Part shown: positions 32,023 through 37,864 of the stretch, piece by piece
Numbering within the stretch: position 1 is the first letter of the stretch
Layout of the letters: each line of letters opens with the position of its first letter
From: Coriobacteriales bacterium
Lineage (GTDB): Bacteria > Actinomycetota > Coriobacteriia > Coriobacteriales > UBA8131
Length of the DNA: 37,864 nt
NCBI GenBank assembly: GCA_031282405.1
Contig: JAITDU010000013.1
Span: forward strand, 1 to 37,864
Direction: 5' to 3'
The notes under the pieces: generated by a model
The model's input: only the letters and a program-made list of their open reading frames with translations
What the model was told of the DNA's origin: nothing
The model's database searches: none
Position numbers and translations under genes: made by a program

Positions 32023-32830
32023 TCACACATAGGTGAGATGGTAGACTTCATAGCCGGCGTTGGGGTCGTAGGTGATGGTACCGGAGTAAATGGCAGTCAT
32101 GAAATCCATATCTGTCTCTATTTCGTCAAGACGGGTCAGCTTGTAAGTAACGCCAATGACTGGCTTACCGCTGACAACACCCTCGGGGGCAAAGCCAAAG
32201 TAAAACGCGTCGGCAGTGGCGGCCGTGGCATCAGAACCTGCAGGGGCAAGATAGTGAATCTCCCAGAAGCCGGGATCGGTAACGTCAGTCGCTTCATACT
32301 CCTCGCCGATCAGACGGGCGGCTTCTCTATAGAGTTTGAGGAAATCGGAATAAGCAAAGTGAGACAATACGTAGAGTTGAAAGTGCTTGTAGGGAGGAAG
32401 GTCATCCATTCCTTGCGCAAAATGTTGGGCGGCAGCAGCGCCTGTAAAATCACCCTGGGCCCAGGCCTCATCAATGACGGTTTTCACGGCTATGTTTATA
32501 TCGCGGGCACGCATCTCCCACTGTTTGTCCTCCGCTTTGCTTATGTAGCCGGTAAGCGCTGGTATGGCAATGGCCGCAAGAATGCCGAGAATTACGATGA
32601 CGACGATAAGCTCTACGAGCGTAAAGCCACCACGGTCGCTTTTCTCCCCAGAGCATAAAAAGACCGCTTGTTCAGGCTGAACAGCGGCGGCAACGTGGTC
32701 GTACTTTAGGGTGTGAGGGTGGGAGGCTGAAAAGCCAGCACAAGCGTTTAAGCGAGAGCTTAAGCCGGCGCGAACACTAAACGGTGATGCCCCCCCCCCA
32801 TGGCGTAATGTGTGACTTCATTCTCAACAT
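32023..32830 (-). CDS. type IV pilin-like gene with in-frame-breaking poly-G tract (10 G, phase OFF)
   Basis: The pilin part reads GGFTLVELIVVIVILGILAA, a textbook prepilin site (Gly, then Phe with Glu at +5) and helix, then a globular domain of about 180 residues ending GYEVYHLTYV. The start is ATG 32830, with GGAGAGGG upstream, giving Met-Leu-Arg-Met-Lys-Ser-His-Ile-Thr-Pro-Trp and then Gly codons from the G tract. With 10 G the frame ends at TAG after three more codons. With 9 or 12 G it joins the pilin frame, which is open from the tract onward. There is no ATG, GTG or TTG in the pilin frame between the upstream TGA (32820) and the pilin helix, so the tract must be translated. The predicted leader is about 70 residues. 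Likely a surface filament subunit. Confidence 0.8.
32790..32799 (-). repeat. poly-G tract of pilin gene 1 (10 G)
   Basis: Ten consecutive C on the plus strand, G in the gene sense, directly after CCAT. Long G runs in early coding sequence are classical slipped-strand phase-variation sites. Nine or twelve G would join the start codon to the pilin frame. Confidence 0.85.
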
Positions 32831-32893
32831 GTTTCCCTCTCCAATCTTGTTTTACGTGCTTCCTACAGACATGTCGTACTTTTGACAGGGCCT

Positions 32894-32899
32894 ATTGTA
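32894..32899 (-). promoter_or_regulatory. -10 box of pilin cassette 2 (TACAAT)
   Basis: TACAAT ends 63 nt before ATG 32830. The surrounding sequence to the ATG matches cassettes 1 and 3. Confidence 0.5.
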
Positions 32900-32984
32900 A
32901 CACAAACCCACCTGTGCGTACGCTTTTTTACGCTGACTTTCATCCCCGGAGCGGGGCAACAGTCCCCCCTTATAAACGACCAAC

Positions 32985-33176
32985 TCACGCATACGCGCGA
33001 TCGATTAGCTTCTCCATACCTTCGATTTCCTTGTCAATAGTCTGGCGCTGCTGTTTCAGTGCCGCGATTCTTATCGCGAGAAACTCCGGCTCATTCGTGG
33101 TGTCCACATACTCTGAACGATCATCGTTTGCATACAACTCATCGGTCATTTTCTCATATGTCTTTATGTTGTTCAT
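32985..33176 (-). CDS. small coiled-coil protein, possible antitoxin
   Basis: A 63-residue protein: acidic N-terminal half and a C-terminal amphipathic helix (RIAALKQQRQTIDKEIEGMEKLI) likely to form a coiled coil. Its ATG overlaps the stop of the upstream small gene by one base (TAATG), so the two are co-translated, as in toxin-antitoxin pairs. No family is firmly recognised. Confidence 0.6.
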   Translation of the reverse strand: MNNIKTYEKMTDELYANDDRSEYVDTTNEPEFLAIRIAALKQQRQTIDKEIEGMEKLIDRAYA

Positions 33177-33421
33177 TATCTTTTCGCCTTTCGTGAATTA
33201 TGTACCCTCATACAATGAAACACAACAGCGTCCGTTCCGCCACTCTCATAGCCAATTTCCACTAAATTGGCGTTGCTGTCAAAAGCATACAGCAGGTGCT
33301 TATTCGGATTTCTCGTGTCGGTCTTTCGATTGAATGCCCGCCCGATCATAGCAAGTATATCTTCTTCGGTAAATCCGTGCTTCTTTGCACTGTCGATAAT
33401 TTTGATTTTACCAATAGTCAT
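33176..33421 (-). CDS. small protein, possible toxin (BrnT/DUF4258-like)
   Basis: An 81-residue protein containing KHGFTEEDILAMIGRAF, then LLYAFDSNANLVEIGYESGG and a conserved-looking FHCMRVHNSRK end. This alpha-then-beta layout with a basic C-terminal helix resembles the small RelE/BrnT-like toxins. It is followed directly by the 63-residue gene. Assignment is by architecture only. Confidence 0.55.
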   Translation of the reverse strand: MTIGKIKIIDSAKKHGFTEEDILAMIGRAFNRKTDTRNPNKHLLYAFDSNANLVEIGYESGGTDAVVFHCMRVHNSRKAKR

Positions 33422-33486
33422 CTAACCATCTCGCTTTCTCGATTGGAGTATAGCATAGAGCAGTCTGGTATGCTTTTTCGGGAACG

Positions 33487-33508
33487 AAACCCGCCATGCG
33501 GCAGGTTT
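33487..33508. repeat. inverted repeat between divergent small genes
   Basis: AAACCCGCC (33487-33495) pairs with GGCAGGTTT (33500-33508) with one mismatch, loop ATGC. It lies in the region between the leftward pair and the rightward dinJ-like gene, and could be an antitoxin operator. Confidence 0.45.
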
Positions 33509-33556
33509 CCTCTTCACCGTGATACAACTCCGTCACAAAAAAGCAGGCGGTAGAAT

Positions 33557-33829
33557 ATGAACGGAACTACAAATGTCAGTGTCCGCATGGACACAGAACT
33601 GAAAAAGGAGGCGGAGGCGCTGTTTTACGACCTTGGCCTCAATATGACCAACGCGTTGACGATGTTCGTCAGGCAGACCGTCCGCAATCAGGGCATCCCG
33701 TTTGAGATAACCCGTGCGCCCAACGCCGCTACCGTAGCCGCAATGAAAGAAGCTGACCGCATCGCCCACGACCCCGAGATCAAAGGATATGATGACCTCG
33801 ACGCCCTCCTCACGGGCCTGGAAAAATGA
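33557..33829 (+). CDS. dinJ: RelB/DinJ-family antitoxin
   Basis: A 90-residue ribbon-helix-helix antitoxin. TNVSVRMDTELKKEAEALF and LGLNMTNALTMFVRQTV are the family's DNA-binding fold, and GIPFEI follows as usual. The full antitoxin is intact. Its stop overlaps an ATG (ATGA) that begins a yafQ-like reading frame, but the toxin is broken after nine codons. It is therefore an orphan antitoxin. Confidence 0.85.
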   Translation: MNGTTNVSVRMDTELKKEAEALFYDLGLNMTNALTMFVRQTVRNQGIPFEITRAPNAATVAAMKEADRIAHDPEIKGYDDLDALLTGLEK

Positions 33830-33987
33830 AATACATGGTAAAACCCACGAGCGTAGCTGAACGCCGAGGCCGAGCGCGCTGGGGTGAATTTTTCCGCGAT
33901 CCTGCAGGAGGCGCTGGAGAAGCGGCTTGCGGTATAGCTTCACACGGTCCGTTCACGCTGGTACTAAACGGGGCCGCCCCGAAATAG
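33826..33987 (+). pseudogene. yafQ toxin remnant fused to a hicB-like antitoxin tail
   Basis: The first nine codons (MKYMVKPTS) match the start of YafQ-type toxins expected after dinJ. The sequence then switches: in a different frame, 33857-33937 encodes AEAERAGVNFSAILQEALEK and a short end, the typical C-terminus of HicB-family antitoxins, preceded by an in-frame stop at 33854. This looks like a deletion joining two toxin-antitoxin loci. Read from the yafQ start the frame gives a 53-residue meaningless product. Confidence 0.65.
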
Positions 33988-34000
33988 AGGCGGCTTTTTT
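33973..34000 (+). terminator. intrinsic terminator after the toxin-antitoxin remnant
   Basis: GCCGCC (33973-33978) pairs with GGCGGC (33989-33994), followed directly by six T. Confidence 0.75.
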
Positions 34001-34046
34001 CTCGCTTCAATAGCGCAAAAAGTGGAGTTCATCTGCCTTCCCAATT

Positions 34047-35038
34047 TTACAATGAACTCACCCGGTCAGTGCTGCAATCCAAGTGATATACTTCATAGCC
34101 GGCATCTGCTTTATACGGAGTCGTTTTGCTAAGGTTAGAGTAATCGCCCCAGGTAGTCATTTTGCTGGTATCAAGGCGCGGCAGTCCATAGGTGACAAGT
34201 ACGACCTCCTTGCCAGTCGCGTTCCCTTCGGGGTAGAACTGATAGGTGAACCCCGGCGCATTGAGCATCGTATCGGATGATGTCTTGTCGGAAAAAAGAC
34301 CGATGGTCCAATACTTGGTGGTTGCACTGTCAAAACCTTCCGGGGGGAAAGGCTCGCTGATCAGAGCGGAAGCCCTTCTCATGAAGGTGCGCTTAGCATC
34401 ACTGACAAAGAGTTTTTCGCCGAGCGTCACGAGTGACCATACCCTTCTCGGATTATTACTCTCCACCTTTCCGTCAGTGACATAAGATACGGCGCCCGGA
34501 GTGCTGAGCATCTCCCCATCCGAGTAGGATTCAGCAAGGACGGCGCGTACGGCCTCTATATGGTTCCTCGCGTCAGCAATGTACTGCTCGTCCTCGGCTT
34601 TAGAGATATACCCCGTAAGCGCCGGTATGGCAATAGCTGCAAGGATGCCGAGAATGACAATAGCGACGATGAGTTCTACGAGCGTAAAGCCGGCGCGGCC
34701 TTGTGTAAGCGGCATTTTCTCATTTACCTGTTGCTTGGCACTGCGCACAAGGGGTGTTTGGTGCAGAGTGTTTGAGCCGGCACTGGCTGCCCGCCCTACC
34801 GCGCCAGGCTCAGAGCTTCGCACCCGCAGTGCTCGATTGATCGCCCGGCCTACTGCGCCAGGCTCAGGGTGCAAAAAAACCGCTGGCTCGTGTGATTCGT
34901 GAGCAACAACGGTAACGTGGTCGTGCTTTGGGTTGTGAGGGCGGGTGGCTCCTAAGCCAGCGCAAGCGTTTAAGCGCGAGCCGGCACTAGAGCTAGACGG
35001 TGATGCCCCCCCCCCCACGGCGTACTTTTCGACTTCAT
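34047..35038 (-). CDS. type IV pilin-like gene with in-frame-breaking poly-G tract (11 G, phase OFF)
   Basis: The prepilin part reads GRAGFTLVELIVAIVILGIL with cleavage before Phe and Glu at +5; the mature protein is about 213 residues and ends AGYEVYHLDCSTDRVSSL, sharing AGYEVYHL with pilin gene 1. ATG 35038 has GGGAGG 7 nt upstream and gives Met-Lys-Ser-Lys-Ser-Thr-Pro-Trp, then Gly codons. With 11 G this frame ends at TAA (34972-34970). With 12 or 9 G it joins the open pilin frame. The predicted leader is about 119 residues and resembles that of gene 1 (SRLNACAG, DHV, AVFL). A short internal start at ATG 34715 (MPLTQGRAG) could give a normal 9-residue leader instead. The leader contains EPGAVGRA twice. 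Confidence 0.82.
35006..35016 (-). repeat. poly-G tract of pilin gene 2 (11 G)
   Basis: Eleven consecutive C on the plus strand, placed at codons 8-12 of the gene. One added or two lost G would restore the pilin frame. Confidence 0.85.
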
Positions 35039-35101
35039 GTATTTCCTCCCAATCTTATTTTTCGTGCTTCCAACAGGCGTGTGGTGCTTTTAACAGGGCT
35101 C

Positions 35102-35107
35102 ATAATA
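35102..35107 (-). promoter_or_regulatory. -10 box of pilin cassette 3 (TATTAT)
   Basis: TATTAT ends 64 nt before ATG 35038, in the same context as cassettes 1 and 2 (GGTATTATGAG, then CTGTTAAAAGCAC). Confidence 0.55.
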
Positions 35108-35263
35108 CCATAATCCCGCGTGCGCGTATGCGCTGCCGCGTGGTTTTTTTGGGCAAGACTTTGGCTCGCGCTCCAAATCAGTCGATACCTACACGCCGCA
35201 TGAGCAAAACCGGTTGCCCAGCGCGGCAGCGCGACCCGGCATACTTCATCAGTGGCTCACCAT

Positions 35264-36685
35264 TCAGGCAAACGCCTGGGTGAGCGCCTGGGCCAGGTCG
35301 GCTATCAGATCGGCGGAATCCTCCAATCCCAGAGACAGGCGAATCGTCTCGGACCTGAGCCCCGCCGCCGCACGGGCGGCCGGTGTAAGTTCGATGTGGG
35401 TGGTCTCGGCTGGATTGATGATGAGCGAGCGCGCGTCGCCGATATTGGCCTGGTAGCCCCACAGACGCACCGCGTCCAAAAACCGACGCTTCTGTTGCTC
35501 GGTGCCCGCAAAGCCAAAACTGACAATACTGCCCGCTCCACGAGGCAGATACTTGGCAGCCAGGTCCCGATAGGGGCTTTCTGTAGCCGTAGGATAGCTC
35601 ACCCAGGCAACGCGAGAATCGCCCTCCAGCCACGACACCAGCGCCTGGGCGTTGGCCACTTGCTTTTTCACCCTCAAACTCAACGTCTCGACCCCCTGTA
35701 AAATCAAATAAGCATCAAAGGGGCTGAGCGCTGCCCCCAGGTAGTTGAGATAGACGGCCAGAATACGACCGCAAAAAGGATTTGTGGAGAATATCTGCAA
35801 GATAGTACGCGGTACATCGTTACCATCGCGCAAAAACCACAGAGGCTGACTGAACTGCGGGTATGTGTCCGACGCGTAATCGAAGGTGCCGCTTTCGACG
35901 ACAATGCCGGCGATTACATTGCCGTGGCCAGAAAGCGCCTTGGTAGCGGAATACACCACGACATCAGCGCCGTACTCAAAGGGGTTAAGCAGATAGGGGG
36001 TGGCCAGCGTATTATCCACAATCAACACTATGCCATGGGCATGGGCGATGTCTGCCAAAGCCTCCAGGTCAGCTACGGCCATAAGAGGGTTAGACACGCT
36101 CTCTACAAACAGAGCCCTGGTGTCCGCCGTGATTGCCGCTTCGTAGGCCGCCAGGTCATCGGCATCCTCCACAAGGTCAATACCTAACCCTAGCTCCGGA
36201 TAGATATGAGTAAAAGCGTCCACGGTGCCGCCATAGAGGCGATAGTTCGTGAGAATGCGTCCACCACGTCCGGCAGCATTGAACAGCGCGTAGGTTATCG
36301 CAGCCATACCGCTGGCTAACGCTATGGCCGTGGGTGCAGGCGCAAAAGCACCGGCATGCAAAGCGGCAACGCGCTGTTCTAAAACAGCAACCGTGGGGTT
36401 ACCCATGCGCGTGTAGAGAGCATCGTCACTCTCAAAGCCAAACAGGGCATCGGCCCGCTCGGCGCTGCCCAAATCAAAAGCCGTGGTCTGATAGATGGGT
36501 ACGCTCACGGCGTGGTTATGCTCGGCCGCGTTGTAGCCGGCCTGAACCTGGATGGTCTCAAAGCCATGCTGAATATAAGGCAAGACATCGGGTAACAAAG
36601 GCTCGGACTGGGGTGTTTCTAACGAAACAGCGTCTGTCGAGGTGCTTGATAGTGCCGGAGAGCCCTGGACTGGCTCGGTCGTCAT
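35264..36685 (-). CDS. metY: O-acetylhomoserine sulfhydrylase (PLP-dependent)
   Basis: A 473-residue Cys/Met-metabolism PLP enzyme that makes homocysteine (or methionine from methanethiol) from O-acetylhomoserine. YTRMGNPTVAVLEQRVAALH, ALASGMAA, the PLP-anchoring lysine K249 in VVYSATKALSGHG, and SNPLMAV/VDNTLATPYL are present. It has an extra Ser/Thr/Pro-rich N-terminus of about 35 residues. The ATG has GAGAGGAAA upstream. It stands alone; cystathionine-type activity cannot be excluded from sequence alone. Confidence 0.88.
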   Translation of the reverse strand: MTTEPVQGSPALSSTSTDAVSLETPQSEPLLPDVLPYIQHGFETIQVQAGYNAAEHNHAVSVPIYQTTAFDLGSAERADALFGFESDDALYTRMGNPTVAVLEQRVAALHAGAFAPAPTAIALASGMAAITYALFNAAGRGGRILTNYRLYGGTVDAFTHIYPELGLGIDLVEDADDLAAYEAAITADTRALFVESVSNPLMAVADLEALADIAHAHGIVLIVDNTLATPYLLNPFEYGADVVVYSATKALSGHGNVIAGIVVESGTFDYASDTYPQFSQPLWFLRDGNDVPRTILQIFSTNPFCGRILAVYLNYLGAALSPFDAYLILQGVETLSLRVKKQVANAQALVSWLEGDSRVAWVSYPTATESPYRDLAAKYLPRGAGSIVSFGFAGTEQQKRRFLDAVRLWGYQANIGDARSLIINPAETTHIELTPAARAAAGLRSETIRLSLGLEDSADLIADLAQALTQAFA

Positions 36686-36884
36686 GACTGTTTCCTCTCA
36701 CAGTAGTTTTTTGGTAGTGTCAGGACCACTATAACATATTAAACATATAAGTTTTAGATGAACTTGGAAGAACCAGGAGCCCCATGAGATTACACTCACC
36801 TGGTCCGTAGGACAGACGTTTACAACGCGAAACTCAGGTACACACCAGCCCCTGATATACTGAGGCGCAGGAGGCACACAAGTA
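36686..36884. promoter_or_regulatory. divergent intergenic region between metY and hemolysin III
   Basis: AT-rich metY side with ACATAT repeated 9 bp apart (about 36734-36748). ACCAGG...CCTGGT (36769-36813) is an inverted repeat. TATACT (36856-36861) is a likely -10 for the rightward gene, followed by AGGAGG. I looked for a SAM riboswitch before metY and did not see one. Confidence 0.4.
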
Positions 36885-37562
36885 ATGAAAACCCCACAAA
36901 GCACCAGGGTCGTTCAGGCCCCAGAGCAACACATTCGCGCCTATTCAAACGGTGAAGAACTAGCCAACTCCATAACGCATGGCCTTGGCATACTGCTAAG
37001 TATCGTCGCCTTGGTGCTGCTCGTCGTCGATGCCACCTCCAACGGCGGCGGTGTGCGCACGTGGGCAGCACTCATCTTTGGCATCACCTTGATACTGGAG
37101 TACACGGCCTCCACACTCTACCACGCTTTGCGTGCCCCGCGCGCCAAGCGCGTGTTCAAGGTACTTGACCATGCCTCTATCTACCTGCTTATTGCCGGCA
37201 CCTATACCCCGTTTTGTCTCATCACCCTGGCAGACAGTGGAGGAGTGCTCATCTGTGCGCTCGAATGGGGTCTGGCCATAGCGGGTGTAGCGGCCGAGGC
37301 ATTTTGGGTATTTCGCCCCCGATGGGTCAGCGTAGCAGTCTATTTAGTCATGGGCTGGATCATCATCTTCAGAATTGGCGCGCTTGTCGACTCCCTGGCT
37401 TTCGCCGGCATCGTGTTGCTTTTGGCAGGTGGCGTTTGCTACACAGTGGGCACCGTGTTCTACATCCTCAAAAAGGTGCCCTACATGCACTCGATATGGC
37501 ACCTTTGGGTATTGGCGGGCAGCATCTGCCACGTAGTGAGCGTGCTGCTTTACGTCATCTGA
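36885..37562 (+). CDS. hemolysin III/PAQR family membrane protein
   Basis: A 225-residue protein with seven membrane helices. EELANSITHGLGILLS is the first-helix motif, STLYHAL, LDHASIYLLIAGTYTPF and the C-terminal HSIWHLWVLAGSICH carry the conserved histidines and Asp of the zinc-binding site in this family. The family includes hemolysin III/YqfA and is related to adiponectin receptors; its activity in most bacteria is unproven. AGGAGG lies before the ATG. Confidence 0.92.
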   Translation: MKTPQSTRVVQAPEQHIRAYSNGEELANSITHGLGILLSIVALVLLVVDATSNGGGVRTWAALIFGITLILEYTASTLYHALRAPRAKRVFKVLDHASIYLLIAGTYTPFCLITLADSGGVLICALEWGLAIAGVAAEAFWVFRPRWVSVAVYLVMGWIIIFRIGALVDSLAFAGIVLLLAGGVCYTVGTVFYILKKVPYMHSIWHLWVLAGSICHVVSVLLYVI

Positions 37563-37670
37563 GTTTGCCGTGTTGTATTCATTACCAATACATAAAATCT
37601 ACTAGAACATAAAGGGTACCAGCACAAAGGAGACGATGGGTTTTGTGTTCTTTGCCCAGAGACTGAAAAA
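37563..37670 (+). other. short spacer after hemolysin III
   Basis: No gene, repeat or convincing terminator seen. Confidence 0.3.
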
Positions 37671-37846
37671 GTGCCAAAATGTGTAGGTTTTGGCACGGGC
37701 CAATTTGGGGCCAAAAGGCATATTTGCGTTTTTTGTATTACCAGACTTACAAGACAACTACCTCGTACTTTATTGAATATACACGAAAACGCACCCGATG
37801 GTGCCCGAGGGGTTTTCCACGTGCCAAAACCTACACAAATAGGCAC
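37671..37846. mobile_element. 176-bp segment bounded by 27-bp inverted repeats (MITE-like or IS end)
   Basis: Left end 37671-37697 (GTGCC...TGTGTAGGTTTTGGCACG) and right end 37820-37846 are inverted copies, matching at 24 of 27 positions. Each repeat also has a self-complementary core, GTGCCAAAA versus TTTTGGCAC. No transposase is encoded between them. It could be a miniature transposable element or a solo relic of an insertion sequence. No clear target duplication was seen. Confidence 0.6.
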
Positions 37847-37864
37847 GGGTCTCTACTGCTCCAC

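Noticed and set aside
32471-32656. Separate small protein starting at ATG 32656
   Set aside because: It is a shadow frame over the prepilin helix with no ribosome site and no recognisable features.
34047-35018. Pilin gene 2 starting at GTG 35018 inside CCGTGGGG
   Set aside because: There is no ribosome site at proper distance, and pilin gene 1 has no equivalent start, so the shared ATG upstream of the tract is the better model.
36686-36884. SAM riboswitch upstream of metY
   Set aside because: The inverted repeat ACCAGG/CCTGGT is on the far side of the intergenic region and no riboswitch core was recognised.

Overview
The window reads as chromosomal DNA of a Coriobacteriia-type actinobacterium, probably an Eggerthellaceae-like anaerobe. 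This is inferred from three things: a LuxR regulator with an N-terminal 12-helix membrane domain (a hallmark of that family), a Gram-positive-style tad/Flp pilus operon without secretin genes, and hydrogenase maturation genes hypC-hypD-hypE next to small ferredoxin genes. No rRNA or species marker is present. The window begins inside a poly-C tract and ends just beyond an inverted repeat.

Layout. 1-1650: the promoter and first codons of a leftward pilin-type gene, then a DUF4143 ATPase behind four 23-bp repeats. 1755-5971: leftward MFS transporter, MATE transporter, biotin ligase and HPt protein. 6253-9601: tRNA-Gln with a duplicated 3' end, a HAD-type nucleotidase, and a class II amidotransferase plus glutamate-cysteine-ligase-like pair; the first two of these proteins appear to start at ATT and ATC codons. 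9712-12108: YbjQ protein and an OmpR-type two-component system. 12387: tRNA-Val. 12544-24457: a 14-gene leftward tad operon (cpaB, tadZ, tadA, tadB, tadC, flp, four further prepilin-like genes, accessory genes, DUF192 and FHA proteins), preceded by six heptamers at about 11-bp spacing. 24888-30332: ferredoxin, a uracil-DNA-glycosylase-like protein, the LuxR regulator, and hypE/hypD/hypC. 30768-35038: a second DUF4143 ATPase, two type IV pilin-like genes, and small toxin-antitoxin genes or remnants. 35264-37562: O-acetylhomoserine sulfhydrylase and hemolysin III. 37671-37846: a 176-bp segment bounded by inverted repeats.

The most striking system is a family of pilin-like genes that looks phase variable. 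Three cassettes (1-102, 32790-32899, 35006-35107) share a -10 box, a roughly 57-nt leader, a Shine-Dalgarno site, the codons Met-Lys-Ser and a poly-G run inside the first 15 codons. In the two complete genes the poly-G run is 10 and 11 G long. In both, the ATG frame hits a stop soon after the run, while the pilin frame is open from the run to the end of the gene. Both would be restored by the same lengths, 9 or 12 G. One of them has no ATG, GTG or TTG anywhere in the pilin frame upstream of the pilin signature, so passing through the G run is the only conventional route to making the protein. Both genes appear switched OFF in this sequence.

Other regulatory structure: several promoters place the -10 box about 6-8 nt before the start codon, suggesting leaderless mRNAs (the first ATPase, MFS transporter, response regulator, hypC). 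Short tandem repeats sit at or near several promoters.
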